From: Pyxidicoccus xibeiensis
GTDB lineage: Bacteria > Myxococcota > Myxococcia > Myxococcales > Myxococcaceae
Direction: 5' to 3'
Assembly (NCBI RefSeq): GCF_024198175.1
Contig: NZ_JAJVKV010000001.1
Coordinates: 1,178,001-1,242,000 of the forward strand
Length of the DNA stretch: 64,000 bases
A program made the position numbers and the translations under genes. Under the pieces are notes generated by a model, which was not told where the DNA came from, made no database searches, and was given only the letters and a program-made list of their open reading frames with translations. Below are positions 49,887 to 58,374 of the stretch, one piece after another; the first letter of the stretch is position 1, and each line of letters opens with the position of its first letter.

Positions 49887-50584
49887 TCGGCCGGCTCCAG
49901 CAGGAGCCACTCATGTCCGCGACCGGGCACTTCGCGTGTCTGGAGCGGCACTCCCGCCGCGCGCCAGGTCTCCGACGCACGACGCCACAGGGCGGGCCCG
50001 TCTCCGTCCCCCTCCCCCACCACGGCCAGCAGCGGCACGCGGGTGTACGCCGCCCCGGTGGGAGGTGTGGACTCGTCCCCACGAGAGAAGCGCGGCGCAC
50101 CGGCCAGCAGCACCAGCCCGCCGAAGGCCCCCGGACGCGCCGACCACAGCTCCAGCGCCATCTGCGCGCCCGCGCTGTAGCCCAGCAGCACCGGCTTCCG
50201 GGCGTCCACGCCTGGCACCCGCGCCGCGTCCGGCACCCCCTTCAGCATGACCGCATTGGCGTCCACGCCGCGCCAGCCGGAGAAGTCCTTCCGGGACAGC
50301 GTCAGCAGCGCGAAGCCCCGCCGGGCGAAGTCCGCCACCAGCGGCTCCACCAGGCCCAGCCCGTCGCTCCCCGAGGGATGGAGCCACACGAGGAGCCGGT
50401 GCGGGCGCGCGGCGGTGGCGTCCTCGGAGAGGAACAGCCGGTACGGCGGGCCGCCCTCCGGGGCGCCGGTGTGCAGGCGGACTCCCGGAGGTGGCTCCGC
50501 GAGGACGGGGACGGGGGCCTGCACGGGCCGCCCCGCCACACACGCGGCGCACAGCAGCAGCAGGAGGCCGGCGGCCCCCTTCAC
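49763..50584 (-). CDS. secreted alpha/beta hydrolase (esterase-like)
   Basis: 273 residues from GTG 50584. A short signal peptide with a possible lipobox (LLLLLCAAC) precedes an alpha/beta-hydrolase fold with an oxyanion region VWLHPSGSDG, nucleophile elbow LLGYSAGAQMA, acid in VVGEGDGDGPA and His in PGRGHEWLLL. It resembles poly(3-hydroxybutyrate) depolymerase/feruloyl-esterase-like proteins, without certainty. The GTG lies 4 bp after the stop of the beta-propeller gene, so the two are co-translated. The C-terminus is lengthened by a 25-residue duplication. Confidence 0.85.
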   Translation of the reverse strand: MKGAAGLLLLLCAACVAGRPVQAPVPVLAEPPPGVRLHTGAPEGGPPYRLFLSEDATAARPHRLLVWLHPSGSDGLGLVEPLVADFARRGFALLTLSRKDFSGWRGVDANAVMLKGVPDAARVPGVDARKPVLLGYSAGAQMALELWSARPGAFGGLVLLAGAPRFSRGDESTPPTGAAYTRVPLLAVVGEGDGDGPALWRRASETWRAAGVPLQTREVPGRGHEWLLLEPAEREAVLAWLEALPPVAGVMPGSLASGDEAVLAWLDALPPVE

Positions 50585-50588
50585 GCGG

Positions 50589-51563
50589 CTACTGCGGCCC
50601 GTAGGAGGGCTCCGCGGCGCTGGGAATCACGAGCGTCACCGAGCCCGTGGCACCGCTGCCGACGCCCGCGACGTAGATGCCGGGGTCGCTGCCCGCCGAG
50701 TCGGAGGAGAGGAAGCCGAGCTGGTTGGAGCGCGTCCAGCTGGGCCACGACTCCTGCACGCCGGGGCCGCTGAGGGTCGTCACCCGCTGGCCGACGCCCA
50801 CGCTGTTGCCGGTGACGGACGCCACGAAGATGCGCGTGCTGCCGGAGCCCAGGCGCCCGTCGAAGGCCACCTGCGAGCCATTGGGCGACACCGCCACGCG
50901 GTTCTCCACCGCCAGCACCTCGTTGCCCAGGGAGCTGTAGGTGATGCTGCTCCCGTTGAGCGGCACGTGGGCAAGCTGGTTGAGCTGCCGCAGGCTGCTG
51001 CCCGAGGGCACCATCACCGCGCTCCCGTTCGGCATGAAGGTGGGCGCGCCGTAGGAGATGGTGGTGTTCGGCGTGAGCTCCTGGAAGCCGCTGCCGTCCG
51101 TGTTCACCCGGCCCAGCGAGGTGACGCTGCTGCCCGCCGGAGAGAAGACGAAGACGACGCTGCGGCCATCCGGGCTGAAGGTGGGCGTGCGGAAGTTGGT
51201 GCAGCCGCGCGCGCACGCCGCGTCGCCCGAGCTGAACAGCGTGGCCGGCGTGGTGGCGCCCGAGGTGGGCACCGTCTGCAGCGACGTGCTGGAGCCGGTG
51301 CGCTGCACGAACACGATGCTGCGCCCGTCGCGCGACACGGAAGGCCAGTACGCCCCGCCCGCCGACGTCAGCCGCTGCGGGCTGTTGGGGTCGCCATCGT
51401 CGTCCACCACGAAGACGTTGCGGTCGTCCTCGCGCACGAAGGCGAAGCCCGAGGTGAAGAGGACGTCGCCGATGCCACCGCCACCACCGTCGTCCAGGGG
51501 CTCACACGCACCCAGCAGTCCCACCGCCAGCACTCCCCCGACAAACCTCCGCATGCCCATCAT
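50589..51563 (-). CDS. beta-propeller (TolB/PD40-like) lipoprotein
   Basis: 324 residues. The lipobox VGLLGAC (about residue 20) is followed by a Gly/Asp spacer and about five WD40-like/PD40 repeats (YWPSVSRDGRSIVFVQRTG; TPTFSPDGRSVVFVFSP; GAPTFMPNGSAVMV; VAVSPNGSQVAFDGRL; SWPSWTRSNQLGFLSSDSAG). Such proteins bind partner proteins or ligands in the periplasm or on the surface. Three candidate ATGs exist (51563, 51560, 51554). It heads a two-gene operon with the downstream esterase. Confidence 0.88.
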   Translation of the reverse strand: MMGMRRFVGGVLAVGLLGACEPLDDGGGGGIGDVLFTSGFAFVREDDRNVFVVDDDGDPNSPQRLTSAGGAYWPSVSRDGRSIVFVQRTGSSTSLQTVPTSGATTPATLFSSGDAACARGCTNFRTPTFSPDGRSVVFVFSPAGSSVTSLGRVNTDGSGFQELTPNTTISYGAPTFMPNGSAVMVPSGSSLRQLNQLAHVPLNGSSITYSSLGNEVLAVENRVAVSPNGSQVAFDGRLGSGSTRIFVASVTGNSVGVGQRVTTLSGPGVQESWPSWTRSNQLGFLSSDSAGSDPGIYVAGVGSGATGSVTLVIPSAAEPSYGPQ

Positions 51564-51667
51564 CGCTCCGCTCCGCTCCGCGTCCCGGCCACGTGAGTGC
51601 CCCGTACTACAGGGCGCGCCGGGTCGGACGTCAACGCGTCACGGGAGATTCAATGGGCCCGGAAGTG

Positions 51668-52213
51668 TCAGCGGTTGAGCTTCACCAGCTCGTTGCGGCA
51701 GGTGTTGCACAGCGACAGCTGCTTGCGGTCACAGTCCTGGGGCGTCTGGGCGAAGAACATCACGCACCGGGGGTCCTCACAGTAGGACAGCCCGAGCAGG
51801 TGCCCCGCCTGGTGCACCACCTCGGTCTGGATGCGGCGCCGCAGGTGGTCGCCGTCCGCACCCTGACGCAGACGGAAGAGGCTCACCACCGCCGTCTTGG
51901 ACTCGCGGTCCGCCTCGCCGAAGACGAAGGGCGAGTCCGGCACGAAGAGGTCCACGTCGGTGATGCCCATGACGGCCGACTGCCCCGGCTCCAGCATGGG
52001 CGTGAGCCGCCGCATGATGGCGTTGCAGTGGTACTGGCCCCGGTCCTTGTTGAAGGCGTAGGCGGGAGAAGGAAGGGCCGTCTTCGCGAGCACCGTCTGG
52101 GCGCTCATGTGCGCCGCCAGCGGGTCCTGCAAGTCCCTCAGCAGTGAGGCCGACGGGCTACCCACGGAGACCAGCAGGAGCGTCTTCTGCGGCATCGGGC
52201 CACCGTCCTTCAT
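51668..52213 (-). CDS. archaemetzincin-like protein with altered catalytic motif
   Basis: 181 residues. The family's zinc pattern HExxHxxGxxHCx4CxM...CxxC is recognisable as H134-Q-A-G-H138-L-L-G-L-S-Y144-C145 followed by C150-V-M and C169-N-T-C172. The catalytic Glu is Gln and the third zinc His is Tyr, while all four cysteines of the structural zinc site remain. The DNA (CAC CAG GCG GGG CAC) leaves no doubt about these codons. It is therefore probably not an active protease, though related function in binding is possible. Upstream features such as FGEADRESKTAVVSLFRLR are typical of the family. Start at 52213 or ATG 52195. Confidence 0.8.
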   Translation of the reverse strand: MKDGGPMPQKTLLLVSVGSPSASLLRDLQDPLAAHMSAQTVLAKTALPSPAYAFNKDRGQYHCNAIMRRLTPMLEPGQSAVMGITDVDLFVPDSPFVFGEADRESKTAVVSLFRLRQGADGDHLRRRIQTEVVHQAGHLLGLSYCEDPRCVMFFAQTPQDCDRKQLSLCNTCRNELVKLNR

Positions 52214-52259
52214 GCACGCGGACGGACGCGCTTGCTACCGCGTCCCCCCGGAGCGGAGT

Positions 52260-52333
52260 GGCTGGGGCGCAAGGATTCGAACCTTGATAATCAGAGTCAA
52301 AGTCTGATGTCCTGCCATTAGACGACGCCCCAG
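52260..52333 (-). tRNA. tRNA-Gln (anticodon UUG)
   Basis: On the minus strand TGGGGCG pairs with CGCCCCA to form the acceptor stem, with discriminator G and an encoded CCA end (52260-52262). The D-loop TCTAATGGCAGGA, anticodon stem-loop CAGACTTTGACTCTG with anticodon TTG, and T-arm AAGGTTCGAATCCTT are all in order. Length 74 nt including CCA, with a short variable loop. Confidence 0.96.
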
Positions 52334-52480
52334 CAGGTTCGCACGTGTGAGTCTGGTGCCCGAGTCTACGGCATCCCGACGGGCTCGGGAACCCACCCTG
52401 ACAACGTTCCGGGCCCTCCCCGGGGCCGCCAGGGCCCGTCTGGCGTGGATCTGCCCGGGGAAGGCCGGAAACCCGGGCCC

Positions 52481-52513
52481 GGCGTCACTCCCGGATGGAC
52501 CCGGAGTGAAGCC
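52481..52513 (-). terminator. possible hairpin terminator downstream of the rtcB-like gene
   Basis: GGCGTCACTCC pairs with GGAGTGAAGCC (10 of 11 pairs) around an 11-nt loop, about 65 bp beyond the RtcB stop on the minus strand and upstream of tRNA-Gln. It would insulate the tRNA from the rbfA-rtcB transcript. Confidence 0.45.
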
Positions 52514-52577
52514 AGGCCCGTGGGCCGGCGGCGAGGCGGCCCCCTGGCCTACCGGTCGGTAGAACGGGGTCCGCGGC

Positions 52578-53735
52578 TCACCCCTTCAGGACGGCGAGGG
52601 GGGTGAGCCGCAGGAGCGGGGTGACGAGGTCGGCCTCGTCCTCCAGCACCTCGGCGAGGTCGCGGTAGGCGGCGGGGGCCTCCTCCACCAGGGCCCCGGC
52701 GCGGGCGCGGTCGTACACCACACGCCGGAGCGCGTGCTCCAGCGCGGCCGGGCGGATGCGGGCGCGGGCCTCGGTCCGGGTGAGGACGCGGCCGGCGCCG
52801 TGCGAGCAGGAGCGGAAGGCGCGGGGCTCGCCCCGGCCCTCCACCACGTAGGAGGCCGTGCCCATGGAGCCGGGGATGAGCCCCCGCTGCCCCGCCTCCA
52901 GGCCCACCGCGCCCTTGCGGTGCACCAGGAGCGTGCGGCCTCCATGGTCCTCGGCGGCGACGTGGTTGTGGTGCACGTCCAAGGTGGCTTCCGGGTCCAT
53001 GGGGACGCCGAGCGCGTCGGCCACGAGCGCCACCGCGCGCGCGGCGATGGCGTCGCGGTTGGCGCGGGCGAAGCGGCAGGCCCACGCCGTGTCCGCGAGG
53101 CACGCGGCGCCCTCGGGGGTATGCGTGCTCAGGCCGGGAAGGCTGCCCTCCCCCCGCGCCCGGGCCGCGCGCAGGTGGTGGTCGGCGATGGCGGCCCCGA
53201 CGCCCCGCGAGCCGGTGTGCAGGAGCAGCCAGACGTCTCCGTCCGCGTCCCGGTCCAGCTCCAGGAAGTGGTTGCCTCCGCCGAGCGTGCCCAGGTGTCG
53301 CGGCGCCAGCCGCTCCCAGGCGTGGCACAGCTTCTGGGTGGACAGCGGCGGGGACTCCAGCTCGGGCGGCAGGGGCTGCCCCCGGCCCCGGTGCACGGCG
53401 TCGCCCACCGGCACCTCGCGGGCCAGTCGCGCCAGCAGGGGCTCCAGCACGTCGCGGCCGGGCACGGTGGCGGGCTGGGGGAAGCGGTACGCGCTGACGC
53501 CGCAGCCCAGGTCGCCGCCCAGCGCGCCAGGGACGACGTGGTGGGCGGTGGCGAAGACGGTGCCCACCGCCACGCCCGAGGACACGTGGACGTCCGGCAT
53601 GGCGGCCACGTGCTCGACGACGTAGGGCTGGGTGGCGATGTGGCGGAGCTGCTTCTCCGCGCCCGGCGGCAGCGTGCGCGCCCAGACGAGGATGGGGACG
53701 TCGCCGGGCGCGGCCGGGAGGAGGCGGGGCATCAT
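52578..53735 (-). CDS. rtcB: RtcB-family RNA ligase
   Basis: 385 residues. RtcB joins RNA 3'-phosphate (or 2',3'-cyclic phosphate) to 5'-OH ends using GTP and Mn2+. Visible signature residues: AMPDVHVSSGVAVGTVF, GGDLGCGVSAYR (metal Cys), GTLGGGNHFLEL, LLHTGSRGVG, DVHHNHV and the guanylylated His in SCSHGAGRVLTR. It overlaps the RbfA-like gene by 4 bp (start ATG 53735 inside the stop), so the two are translationally coupled. No archease or RtcA gene is adjacent; the family may repair tRNA or 16S rRNA cut by ribonucleases. Confidence 0.94.
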   Translation of the reverse strand: MMPRLLPAAPGDVPILVWARTLPPGAEKQLRHIATQPYVVEHVAAMPDVHVSSGVAVGTVFATAHHVVPGALGGDLGCGVSAYRFPQPATVPGRDVLEPLLARLAREVPVGDAVHRGRGQPLPPELESPPLSTQKLCHAWERLAPRHLGTLGGGNHFLELDRDADGDVWLLLHTGSRGVGAAIADHHLRAARARGEGSLPGLSTHTPEGAACLADTAWACRFARANRDAIAARAVALVADALGVPMDPEATLDVHHNHVAAEDHGGRTLLVHRKGAVGLEAGQRGLIPGSMGTASYVVEGRGEPRAFRSCSHGAGRVLTRTEARARIRPAALEHALRRVVYDRARAGALVEEAPAAYRDLAEVLEDEADLVTPLLRLTPLAVLKG

Positions 53736-54283
53736 TGCTCACCCCCTTCCTCACCATCGGAGTCGGCGTCGCCTCGATGGGACTTCCCTCCGGGCCTCCG
53801 GGCGGGTTCGTCGAGGTCGGAGTCGTCCTCCGGTACCTCCGCGACAGGTTCGTCGAGGTCGGAGGTTCCCGTGAGGAGGCCCACGTCGGGAGCCTCCAGC
53901 GAGCGCTCCGCCACGCCGAGGTAGATGAAGCGCAGCTGTGGGACTCGCTTGAGGTCCAGGTGCTGCGCGAGCTGCGAGCGCAGGTAGCCGCTCGCGTGCT
54001 CGAGCGCCTCCTGCACGGGACGGGTGCCGGAGGCCGCGGACTCCGGTGTCAGCGCGTAGCCGATACGGACGAGGCGGCCATCCGCTGACAGCTCGAACGA
54101 CGACACCGACACGCCTTCGAGCCGGGGGTCGGACAGCCCGTCTCGGAAGAGCAGGGACACCTCCTGGAACAGAGTGGACTGGATGCGCAGGTGACGCGCG
54201 GACGGGTTTTCAGACGACGACGACAGCGAAGCGCCCTCACGCCGGCGGGGCGCGCGGGTACGGCGATTCCTGGAAGAAGACAT
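53732..54283 (-). CDS. RbfA-like ribosome-binding factor
   Basis: 183 residues. The region 30-130 matches RbfA (ARHLRIQSTLFQEVSLLFRD; SDPRLEGVSVSSFELSADGR; YLRSQLAQHLDLKRVPQLRF), a KH-fold protein that helps mature the 16S rRNA 5' end. The usual gene sits with nusA-infB-truB; here it stands before rtcB, so it may be a second copy. A long acidic, Asp/Glu-rich C-terminal tail (SDLDEPVAEVPEDDSDLDEP) is unusual. The stop overlaps the rtcB ATG (ATGA). Confidence 0.85.
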   Translation of the reverse strand: MSSSRNRRTRAPRRREGASLSSSSENPSARHLRIQSTLFQEVSLLFRDGLSDPRLEGVSVSSFELSADGRLVRIGYALTPESAASGTRPVQEALEHASGYLRSQLAQHLDLKRVPQLRFIYLGVAERSLEAPDVGLLTGTSDLDEPVAEVPEDDSDLDEPARRPGGKSHRGDADSDGEEGGEQ

Positions 54284-54751
54284 GAGTGGACGAACGGTTC
54301 CCAGCAGGCCGCACGGGCCGCATGCGTCACGAGGAGCGCACGGGGCACACGCCGGCCGGTTGCACGGCTACAGCTGCGCGCGCATGGGTCCAGGGAAGGT
54401 GGGAACCCGCTCCATCCAGCTCAGCACTTCGGCTCAGCGAGGGAGAAGGTCACACCCGGTCAGACGCACACGGCGCGAAGCGACCCGAGACACCGTTCAT
54501 TACAGTCCCCATGGCACACCTCCCGCCGCGCACCCGGCACGGACCGTCACTCGTTCACGGGCAAGGTGAAACCGCGCCTTCGCCCACGTCAACCGGGCAC
54601 CCGACGCACGGGCCCCGGCAAACCTGACGCGAGGCCTTCATGGAGCGGGAGGTGTCAGCTGGCCACCAGCCATTCTTTCCACCAGCCGACGTGGACCCCA
54701 TTGCCGCATGGCTCGGCACGCCTTCCGCGCCTACGCAGGAGGCAAGGAGTC
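54284..54751. other. intergenic region between divergent genes, no gene recognised
   Basis: 468 bp between the rbfA-like start and the flavoprotein start. The minus-strand promoter of the rbfA-rtcB operon and the plus-strand promoter of the oxidoreductase must be here. Open frames on both strands give only Arg/Pro/His-rich, non-family products. Confidence 0.3.
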
Positions 54752-56155
54752 ATGCACATGGCGGAAGCCTTCGATGTGGTGGTCATTGGCGCAGGGCCCA
54801 CGGGTGAGATTGCCGGAGCCCGCGCCGCGGCAGCGGGGCTGTCGGTGGCGCTGGTGGAGCACGAGCTGTTCGGCGGTGAGTGCTCGTACTGGGCCTGCAT
54901 CCCCAGCAAGGCGCTGCTCCGTCCGGCGGAGGCGCTCTGGCTGGCCCAGCAGGCGCCCGGCGCACGCGAGGCCATCAAGGGTCCGCTGGACGCCCGCGCC
55001 GTGCTGGCGCACCGCGACTACATGGTCGGCGACTACAAGGACGACTCCCAGGTGAAGTGGGCGGAGGGCGCGAAGCTGACCGTGGTGCGCGGCAGCGGGA
55101 AGCTCGCCGGCCCGCGCAAGGTGCGCGTGGAGGCCCGGGACGGCACGGTGCGCGAGCTGGAGGCCCGCCGCGCCGTGGTGCTGGCCACCGGCAGCCGGCC
55201 GCGCCTGCCGGAGATTCCTGGCCTCAAGGACGCGAAGCCCTGGGACAACCGCGAGGGCACCGGCGCCAAGGAAGTCCCCAGGCGGCTGCTCGTGCTGGGC
55301 GGCGGTGTGGTGGCCGTGGAGCTGGCGCAGGCGTGGCGCTCGCTGGGCGCGGAGGTGACGCTGGCCCAGCGTGGCAAGGCCCTGCTGTCGCGCTACGAAC
55401 CCTTCGTGGGTGAGCAGGTGGCGCAAGCGCTGCGGGACTCGGGCGTGCGCGTGCTGCTGGGCACCACCGCCGCGAGCGTGCGCCGGCCCGGTGGCACGGG
55501 CGAGGTGTCCGTCACGCTCACCAACGGCGAGGAGCTGCGCGCGGACGCGCTGCTGGTGGCCATGGGCCGGGTGGCGCGCACGGAGGACCTAGGCCTGGAG
55601 ACGGTGGGCCTCCAGCTCCAGGAGGGAAAGTCCCTCGAGGTGGACGACCAGCTCCGCGCGAAGGGCGTGGACGGAGGCTGGCTCTACGCGTGCGGCGACG
55701 TGAATGGCCGCAACCTCCTCACGCACATGGGCAAGTACCAGGGGCGCATCGCAGGGGACATCATCGCGGGGAAGAAGGTGCACGCCTGGGCGGACGCGAA
55801 GGCCACGCCGCAGGTCATCTTCACGCACCCGCAGGTAGCCAGCGTGGGGCTCACCGAGGCGCAGGCGCGCGAGGCGAAGCTGCCGGTGCGCACGGTGCAG
55901 TACGCGCTGCAGGACGTGGCCGGCACGGGGCTGCTGGGCCGGGAGCTGAAGGGCACCGCGAAGCTGGTGGTGGACGAGAAGCGCCGCATCATCCTGGGCG
56001 CCACCTTCACCGGCCCCGAGGTGGGCGAGATGCTGCACGCGGCCACCATCGCCGTCGCGGGCGAGGTGCCGCTCGACACGCTCTGGCACGCGGTGCCGTC
56101 ATTCCCCACCATGAGCGAGGTGTGGCTGCGGCTGCTGGAGACCTACGGCCTCTGA
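54752..56155 (+). CDS. class I pyridine nucleotide-disulfide oxidoreductase (dihydrolipoamide dehydrogenase-like)
   Basis: 467 residues. FAD-binding DVVVIGAGPTGEIAGARAAA, redox pair C-S-Y-W-A-C in GGECSYWACIPSKALLRP (Cys about residues 45 and 50), NAD(P)-binding LLVLGGGVVAVELAQAW and the second FAD motif LYACGDVNGRNLLTHMGKYQ. The C-terminal base region, normally HPTxSE, reads FPTMSEVW preceded by HAVPS. Compared with lipoamide dehydrogenase (GGTCLNVGCIPSK) the active-site spacer is altered, as in actinobacterial/proteobacterial paralogues of unknown substrate. ATG 54752 or 54758 are both preceded by AGGAGGCAAGGAG. A perfect 9-bp stem terminator follows. Confidence 0.92.
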   Translation: MHMAEAFDVVVIGAGPTGEIAGARAAAAGLSVALVEHELFGGECSYWACIPSKALLRPAEALWLAQQAPGAREAIKGPLDARAVLAHRDYMVGDYKDDSQVKWAEGAKLTVVRGSGKLAGPRKVRVEARDGTVRELEARRAVVLATGSRPRLPEIPGLKDAKPWDNREGTGAKEVPRRLLVLGGGVVAVELAQAWRSLGAEVTLAQRGKALLSRYEPFVGEQVAQALRDSGVRVLLGTTAASVRRPGGTGEVSVTLTNGEELRADALLVAMGRVARTEDLGLETVGLQLQEGKSLEVDDQLRAKGVDGGWLYACGDVNGRNLLTHMGKYQGRIAGDIIAGKKVHAWADAKATPQVIFTHPQVASVGLTEAQAREAKLPVRTVQYALQDVAGTGLLGRELKGTAKLVVDEKRRIILGATFTGPEVGEMLHAATIAVAGEVPLDTLWHAVPSFPTMSEVWLRLLETYGL

Positions 56156-56162
56156 CCGCCGC

Positions 56163-56184
56163 GCCGCCGGGAAGGCCCGGCGGC
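56163..56184 (+). terminator. hairpin terminator after the flavoprotein gene
   Basis: GCCGCCGGG pairs perfectly with CCCGGCGGC around a 4-nt loop, 8 bp after the stop codon, between convergent genes. Confidence 0.7.
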
Positions 56185-56196
56185 ACGGGGCATGGC

Positions 56197-56706
56197 TCAC
56201 GGGCAAGGGCGGTTGTCCGGCCAGCAGAAGGCTTCGCCACAGCGATAACACGAGGAGCCCCTGGGGCAAACGCCACACACCGGTTCCGGCGGAAGACCCC
56301 GGACCTCGACGCTGGCGAGCCAGTGGCTGTGGCTCGTGTCCGCATAGAGGTTGAAGACGTACTGAGGCCCCGCCTGAATCCAGTCCGCGATCTGACAGCC
56401 GCTCTGGGCGCGGGTGAAGAACGTCTCGGGCAGGCCGTCTATGCTCAGCCAGACCTCGGCCGTCGAGTGGTGGCCGCTGACGCTCCAGCAGATCTGCGTC
56501 GAGCCGAGGTGCGTGTATCGGTCGACCACCACCGTGGCAGGAAACGCGGAGAAGCTGCCGTAGCCGAGCTGTGCCTCGGAGCTGGCCAGCCCTGCCGCCG
56601 GGTCTGTCCCGGTCGGCTCGGTGAGCGCATCTTCGGGCCCCGCGCAGGCCACGGACAGGGTGAGAAGGACCACGGAGGGGATGAGGCGAACCAGGTTCCG
56701 CTTCAT
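56197..56706 (-). CDS. small cysteine-containing lipoprotein
   Basis: 169 residues. The signal peptide ends with lipobox LTLSVAC. The mature part is beta-rich (FSAFPATVVVDRYTHLGSTQ; STAEVWLSIDGLPETFF) and ends in a six-Cys tail (PVCGVCPRGSSCYRCGEAFC), which may bind metal or form disulfides. It is a surface or periplasmic lipoprotein without a recognised domain. ATG 56706 follows CCGAGGAGCAGCTGAAC. Confidence 0.8.
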   Translation of the reverse strand: MKRNLVRLIPSVVLLTLSVACAGPEDALTEPTGTDPAAGLASSEAQLGYGSFSAFPATVVVDRYTHLGSTQICWSVSGHHSTAEVWLSIDGLPETFFTRAQSGCQIADWIQAGPQYVFNLYADTSHSHWLASVEVRGLPPEPVCGVCPRGSSCYRCGEAFCWPDNRPCP

Positions 56707-57052
56707 GTTCAGCTGCTCCTCGGCGTGACGCGGCGGGAGTGCCGCGAATCCAGCGTAATCAGGTTGCAAGAAGCTGGACCAGCCACCTGCCGACCTTCCA
56801 TGCGGCCGGGAAGTTTCCGCATGCATCACCACGTTGCCGTGTGCCGGCCGGCGTGAAATGGTGCCCTTCCCCCACCTTTCCCCCTTGCTCGATGAACACC
56901 GCCGCCTCGGGGCGCCCCCGCGCCCCACGCCACGCCTCCCTCCAGCGCTCGCCGTCTGAGAGAGCCCTGCACGCGGCAGGCAGCACCGCGCCCCTGTCCG
57001 CGAGGCACCCGTGAGCCTCGCGCCGCCTTCCGCCACCGTGCCGGACACCACC
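56707..57052. other. intergenic region between divergent lipoprotein and glycosyltransferase genes
   Basis: 346 bp (shorter if the glycosyltransferase starts at GTG 57011). The AT-rich patch GTAATCAGGTTGCAAGAAGC at 56755-56774 may be part of the lipoprotein promoter. No other feature is seen. Confidence 0.3.
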
Positions 57053-58258
57053 ATGAGCCGCTCCGATACCTGGGCCCGCTGGTTCTGGTGGCTCGTGCTG
57101 GCCGTGCTCCTCGTGGCCGCGGTGGCCGTGGGCCAGCACCCGCGCCGGGGCGTGGACTTCCGCGTCTACCTCACCGCCGCCGAGCGCTTCCTCGAGGGCA
57201 CCGACCTCTACCGCGTCTCCGACGGCACCATGCCGTTCAAGTACGCGCCCGTCACCGCGCCCCTGTTCATCCCCTTCACCTTCTTCCCCGCGCGCGTCGC
57301 CGTCGCCCTGTGGAACCTGGGCTCCATCCTCGCGCTCGCGGCCGTGGCCCGCCTCACCACGCGCACCGCGCCGGGCCCGGGTGAGGCCGCGCCGTGGGCA
57401 TGGGGCCCCGGCCTCGCCACCTTCGCGCTGCTGCCGGCCTTCACCTTCGAGCTGTTCTACGGGCAGGTGGATGCCGTCCTGCTCCTGCTCATCATCCTCT
57501 CCACCCTCGGCGCCGAGCGCGGCCACGTGTGGCGCCCCGCCGCCGCGTTCGCCGTCGCCTTCCTCCTCAAGCCTCCCGCCGCGCTCGTCGGCCTCTTCTT
57601 CCTGTGGCGCCGCCACTGGCGCGTCATCGGCGCCACCGCCGCCATCGGCATCGTGCTCGCGCTGCCCACCCTGGCCCGCTACGGCTGGGACGGCACCCTC
57701 ACCCAGCTCCAGCTGTGGAGCGAGACGCTGGCGCGCACCACGCCTCCGTGGGCGCTGGGGGCGAACCCGCAGGGCCTGCCCACGCTGCTGCTGTCGCTCG
57801 TGCTGCCCGCCGAGTCCATTCCACCGCCCGGGAGCATGACGCTCGCGCAGGCGGTGGCCATCAGCCTCTTCCTCGCCGCCGTCCTCTGGGCGCGGCCCGG
57901 CCCGGCCGACCTGCTCGCCATGTGCTGCCTGGGCGTGACGCTGCTGTCACCGCTGGCGTGGCGCGCCAACTACGTGCTCGCGTGGCCGCTGGTGCGCGCC
58001 GCCGCCGAGAGCCGCTACAAGCCGAACCTCGCGCTCGTCGCGCTCATCGCCCTCACGGGCCTGCTCGTCTCCGACTCGGGCTTCGGCCCCGAGCTGTCCC
58101 GACAGGTCCTCCTTTGGCGCCCGTTCGCCGTCGTCTACTCCGTGCTGCTGCTCGCCCTGCTGTGGCAGGCGCGCCGCGCGGGGGCGCCTCGCGCGGTGAC
58201 GGCCACGGGCGAGCTGGCGCGGCTGCCTCGCACCCTGCCCGGCATGCGCGCGCCGTGA
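57053..58258 (+). CDS. GT-C glycosyltransferase (DUF2029/GT87-like) membrane protein
   Basis: About 401 residues with nine to eleven membrane helices. The N-terminal loop after helix 1 has the catalytic-type acidic motif VDFRVYLTAAERFLEG, and a second conserved motif is MPFKYAPVTAPLFIPF, both typical of polyprenyl-phosphate-dependent mannosyltransferases (DUF2029, GT87). It probably adds a sugar to a lipid or glycan at the outer face of the inner membrane. ATG 57053 is chosen; GTG 57011 would add 14 residues. The tail (after TM) is basic and soluble. Confidence 0.85.
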   Translation: MSRSDTWARWFWWLVLAVLLVAAVAVGQHPRRGVDFRVYLTAAERFLEGTDLYRVSDGTMPFKYAPVTAPLFIPFTFFPARVAVALWNLGSILALAAVARLTTRTAPGPGEAAPWAWGPGLATFALLPAFTFELFYGQVDAVLLLLIILSTLGAERGHVWRPAAAFAVAFLLKPPAALVGLFFLWRRHWRVIGATAAIGIVLALPTLARYGWDGTLTQLQLWSETLARTTPPWALGANPQGLPTLLLSLVLPAESIPPPGSMTLAQAVAISLFLAAVLWARPGPADLLAMCCLGVTLLSPLAWRANYVLAWPLVRAAAESRYKPNLALVALIALTGLLVSDSGFGPELSRQVLLWRPFAVVYSVLLLALLWQARRAGAPRAVTATGELARLPRTLPGMRAP

Positions 58259-58374
58259 CGTAGTGGCAATCCCGCAGGCGCGCGCGCCGTGACGCTTCCT
58301 CCATTCGTTTGGAGGTGAAGTGTCACGGCCCGTGAACACCCGTGAGACATGGCGCCGCTATACGCGGTTCAGCC

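Noticed and set aside
54284-54751. Small plus-strand frames of about 95-115 codons before the flavoprotein
   Set aside because: Their products are Arg/His/Pro-rich with no ribosome site or motif, overlap one another in several frames, and fit random GC-rich sequence.
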